The notes under the pieces were generated by a model. The model had not been told where the DNA came from. It was given only the letters and a program-made list of their open reading frames with translations, and ran no database searches. From the NCBI GenBank assembly GCA_018711785.1, contig DVHW01000196.1:1-7750 (forward strand): a DNA stretch of 7,750 nucleotides, in the 5' to 3' direction. The translations under genes were made by a program, and so were the position numbers. Source of the DNA: Candidatus Galloscillospira excrementavium. Its GTDB lineage: Bacteria; Bacillota; Clostridia; Oscillospirales; Oscillospiraceae. Shown in pieces: positions 6,225 to 7,750 of the stretch (position 1 is the stretch's first letter; the number at the start of each line of letters is the position of its first letter).

Positions 6225-7331
6225 TTGTCCATCAATGAAATCATCGTCTATCTCATGGTCCTGTTCATGGTCCTGGGGGCGGCCGACCGCATCCTGGGCA
6301 ACCGCTTCGGCCTGGGGGAGAAATTCGAGGAGGGCGTCATGGCCATGGGCAGCCTGGCCCTGGCCATGATCGGCATCATCTGCCTGGCCCCGGTTCTCTC
6401 CGAGGTGCTGCGGCCCGTGGTGGTGCCGGTGTACCAGTTTTTGGGCGCCGACCCGGCCATGTTTGCCGGCACCATCCTGGCCAACGACATGGGCGGGGCC
6501 TCCCTGGCCCAGGAGCTCTCCCTCACCGACGAGGCCGGGCAGTTCGGCGGGCTCATCGTGGGGGCCATGCTGGGCCCCACGGTGGTCTTTACCATCCCCG
6601 TGGGCCTGGGCATCATCCGGCCCGAGGACCGCACCGCCCTGGCCCGGGGAGTGCTGTGCGGCGTGGTGACCATCCCCCTGGGCTCTCTCGCCGGGGGGCT
6701 GGCCGCCGGGTTCCCGGTGGTCATGGTGCTGCGCAACCTCATCCCCATCGTCCTCATCGCCCTGCTCATCGCCCTGGGCCTGTGGCGCATCCCCCGGGGC
6801 ATGGTGAGGGGCTTCCAGGTCTTTGGCCGCATCGTGGTCATCGTCATCACCGTGGGGCTGGCTGTCGCCATCCTCCAGAAGCTCACCCCCCTCACCCTGC
6901 TCCCCGGCATGACCCCCATTGAGGAGGGCTTTGCCATCGTGGGGGACATCGCCATCGTGCTGGCGGGGGCCTTCCCCCTGGTATTCGTCATCACCAGGGT
7001 GTTCCGCACCCCCCTGATGAAGCTGGGACACCTCATGGGGATGAACGACGTGGCGGCGGCGGGCCTGGTGGCCACCCTGGCCAACAACATCCCCATGTTC
7101 GGCATGATGAAGGACATGGACAGCCGGGGCAAGGTCATCAATGTGGCCTTTGCCGTGTCGGCGGCCTTTGTCTTTGGGGACCACCTGGGCTTCACCGCCG
7201 GGTTCGACGCGGAGATGATCTTCCCCATGATCGTGGGCAAGCTGGTGGGAGGCGTCACCGCCGTGGCGGTGGCCATGTTCCTCACCCGGAGGGAAAAAAC
7301 GGAGGTGCAGCATGGAAGCGACGGACACTAA
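6225..7331 (+). CDS. eutH: Ethanolamine permease EutH
   Basis: 368 residues from a TTG start at 6225, eight bases after AAGGGGG; the shorter Firmicute EutH proteins are about this size, while E. coli EutH is about 408. It is an integral membrane protein that facilitates ethanolamine uptake. About ten or eleven hydrophobic segments can be seen, roughly at 4-20, 42-62, 107-130, 142-162, 166-187, 200-218, 238-260, 275-295, 304-322 and 332-354. Family motifs are ANDMGG (86-91), AMLGPTVVFTIPVGLGI, VATLANNIPMFGMM (282-295) and FGDHLGFTAGFD. There is no signal peptide; the N-terminus starts with a membrane helix. The short C-terminal tail (LTRREKTEVQHGSDGH) is hydrophilic and its coding sequence carries the ribosome site and start of eutQ, which overlaps the end by 20 bases. 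Confidence 0.95.
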   Translation: MSINEIIVYLMVLFMVLGAADRILGNRFGLGEKFEEGVMAMGSLALAMIGIICLAPVLSEVLRPVVVPVYQFLGADPAMFAGTILANDMGGASLAQELSLTDEAGQFGGLIVGAMLGPTVVFTIPVGLGIIRPEDRTALARGVLCGVVTIPLGSLAGGLAAGFPVVMVLRNLIPIVLIALLIALGLWRIPRGMVRGFQVFGRIVVIVITVGLAVAILQKLTPLTLLPGMTPIEEGFAIVGDIAIVLAGAFPLVFVITRVFRTPLMKLGHLMGMNDVAAAGLVATLANNIPMFGMMKDMDSRGKVINVAFAVSAAFVFGDHLGFTAGFDAEMIFPMIVGKLVGGVTAVAVAMFLTRREKTEVQHGSDGH

Positions 7332-7750
7332 GGCCCTGGAGGCCATGATACGGCAGATCCTGCTGGAGAAACTGGGCGCGTCCGCCCCGCCGGCGCGCCA
7401 CGGGGTGCGGGCGGTGAAGGTCCCGGCCATCAAGGTCACCGAGTCCGACCGGATGGACACCGGCCGGGCCGGGGACGTGGTCTACACCCGCGACCTCTTT
7501 ACCCTGGCCGAGAGCCCCCGGCTGGGGGCGGGCATCATGGAGATGCGCGCCACCGCCTTCCCCTGGACGCTGAACTACGACGAGATGGACTATGTCATCG
7601 AGGGACGGCTGGACATCCTCATCGATGGGGAGCGGGTCTCCGCCGGGCCGGGAGAGGTCATTTTCATCCCCAAGGGCAGCGCCATCCAGTTCTCGGTGGC
7701 CGACCACGCCCGGTTTTTGTATTTCGTCTATCCGGCGGACTGGCAGAAGC
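7312..7750 (+). CDS. eutQ: EutQ-type cupin protein, putative acetate kinase (3' partial, short form)
   Basis: 146 complete codons from ATG 7312 with GGAGG at 7301-7305, still open at the window edge. The C-terminal cupin core is closely EutQ-like: GIMEMRATAFPWTLNYDEMD, VIEGRLDILIDGE, EVIFIPKGSAIQFS and RFLYFVYPADWQ. Known EutQ ends soon after a WPANWQ-like motif, so only a few residues should be missing. Salmonella EutQ has been reported to act as an acetate kinase, which would make ATP from the acetyl-phosphate produced by PduL. Salmonella EutQ is about 229 residues. Here the long N-terminal domain is replaced by an amphipathic helix (TKALEAMIRQILLEKLG, about 6-22) and a short linker, which looks like an encapsulation peptide. 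It overlaps eutH by 20 bases, suggesting coupled translation. Confidence 0.92.
   Translation, partial: MEATDTKALEAMIRQILLEKLGASAPPARHGVRAVKVPAIKVTESDRMDTGRAGDVVYTRDLFTLAESPRLGAGIMEMRATAFPWTLNYDEMDYVIEGRLDILIDGERVSAGPGEVIFIPKGSAIQFSVADHARFLYFVYPADWQK

Noticed and set aside
6051..7460. 469-codon minus-strand frame opposite eutH
   Set aside because: It shows a very His/Gly/Asp/Gln-rich translation expected from the complement of GC-rich membrane-protein codons, and it crosses three certain + strand genes.
1..7750. CRISPR array, tRNA, rRNA, transposase or phage genes
   Set aside because: No regularly spaced direct repeats, no tRNA-like cloverleaf and no such protein motifs were found on either strand.

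Overview
This 7.75 kb window is the middle to distal part of an ethanolamine-utilisation (eut) bacterial microcompartment operon. All genes are on the + strand and tightly packed. The gene order is eutB (3' end only), eutC, eutL, eutE, eutM with a long N-terminal extension, eutT, a pduL-type phosphotransacylase (often called eutD in these operons), a small unknown gene, eutN, eutH and eutQ (open at the right edge). This is the Firmicutes arrangement (as I recall it from Listeria, Enterococcus and Clostridioides), not the Salmonella/E. coli one. The DNA is very GC-rich with strong AGGAGG-like ribosome sites and several GTG/TTG starts. Together these suggest a high-GC gut Firmicute, probably in or near the Oscillospiraceae (Flavonifractor/Lawsonibacter-like). 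That placement is inference.

How the genes work together: EutBC (AdoCbl-dependent ammonia-lyase) splits ethanolamine into acetaldehyde and ammonia. EutT makes the adenosylcobalamin. EutE oxidises acetaldehyde to acetyl-CoA, the PduL-type enzyme turns acetyl-CoA into acetyl-phosphate, and EutQ is expected to make ATP and acetate from it. EutL, EutM and EutN are shell trimer, hexamer and pentamer proteins, and EutH is the membrane permease for ethanolamine. No promoter, terminator or EutV-type antiterminator was recognised, so the window looks like the interior of one transcript.

Region by region: 1-1053 is the lyase. 1054-1291 is a hairpin-rich insert followed by a second, diverged copy of the last 24 codons of eutC. 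1292-1945 is eutL. 1946-2081 is another hairpin-containing gap where related operons, as I remember them, carry a further shell gene. 2082-5670 is eutE-eutM-eutT-pduL with overlaps or gaps of a few bases. 5703-7750 is the unknown gene, eutN, eutH and eutQ.

The most interesting points are: (1) eutM is continuous in frame with a 139-codon Pro/Gly/basic extension that has its own strong ribosome site, while a second strong site sits at the normal EutM start, so the gene probably makes two shell proteins; (2) the eutC tail duplication, whose differences are nearly all synonymous, around a hairpin element; (3) one shared 12-residue amphipathic pattern at the ends of EutC, EutE, PduL and EutQ, which looks like a common encapsulation code; (4) shortened EutN and EutQ, and an EutT without the cysteine motif.
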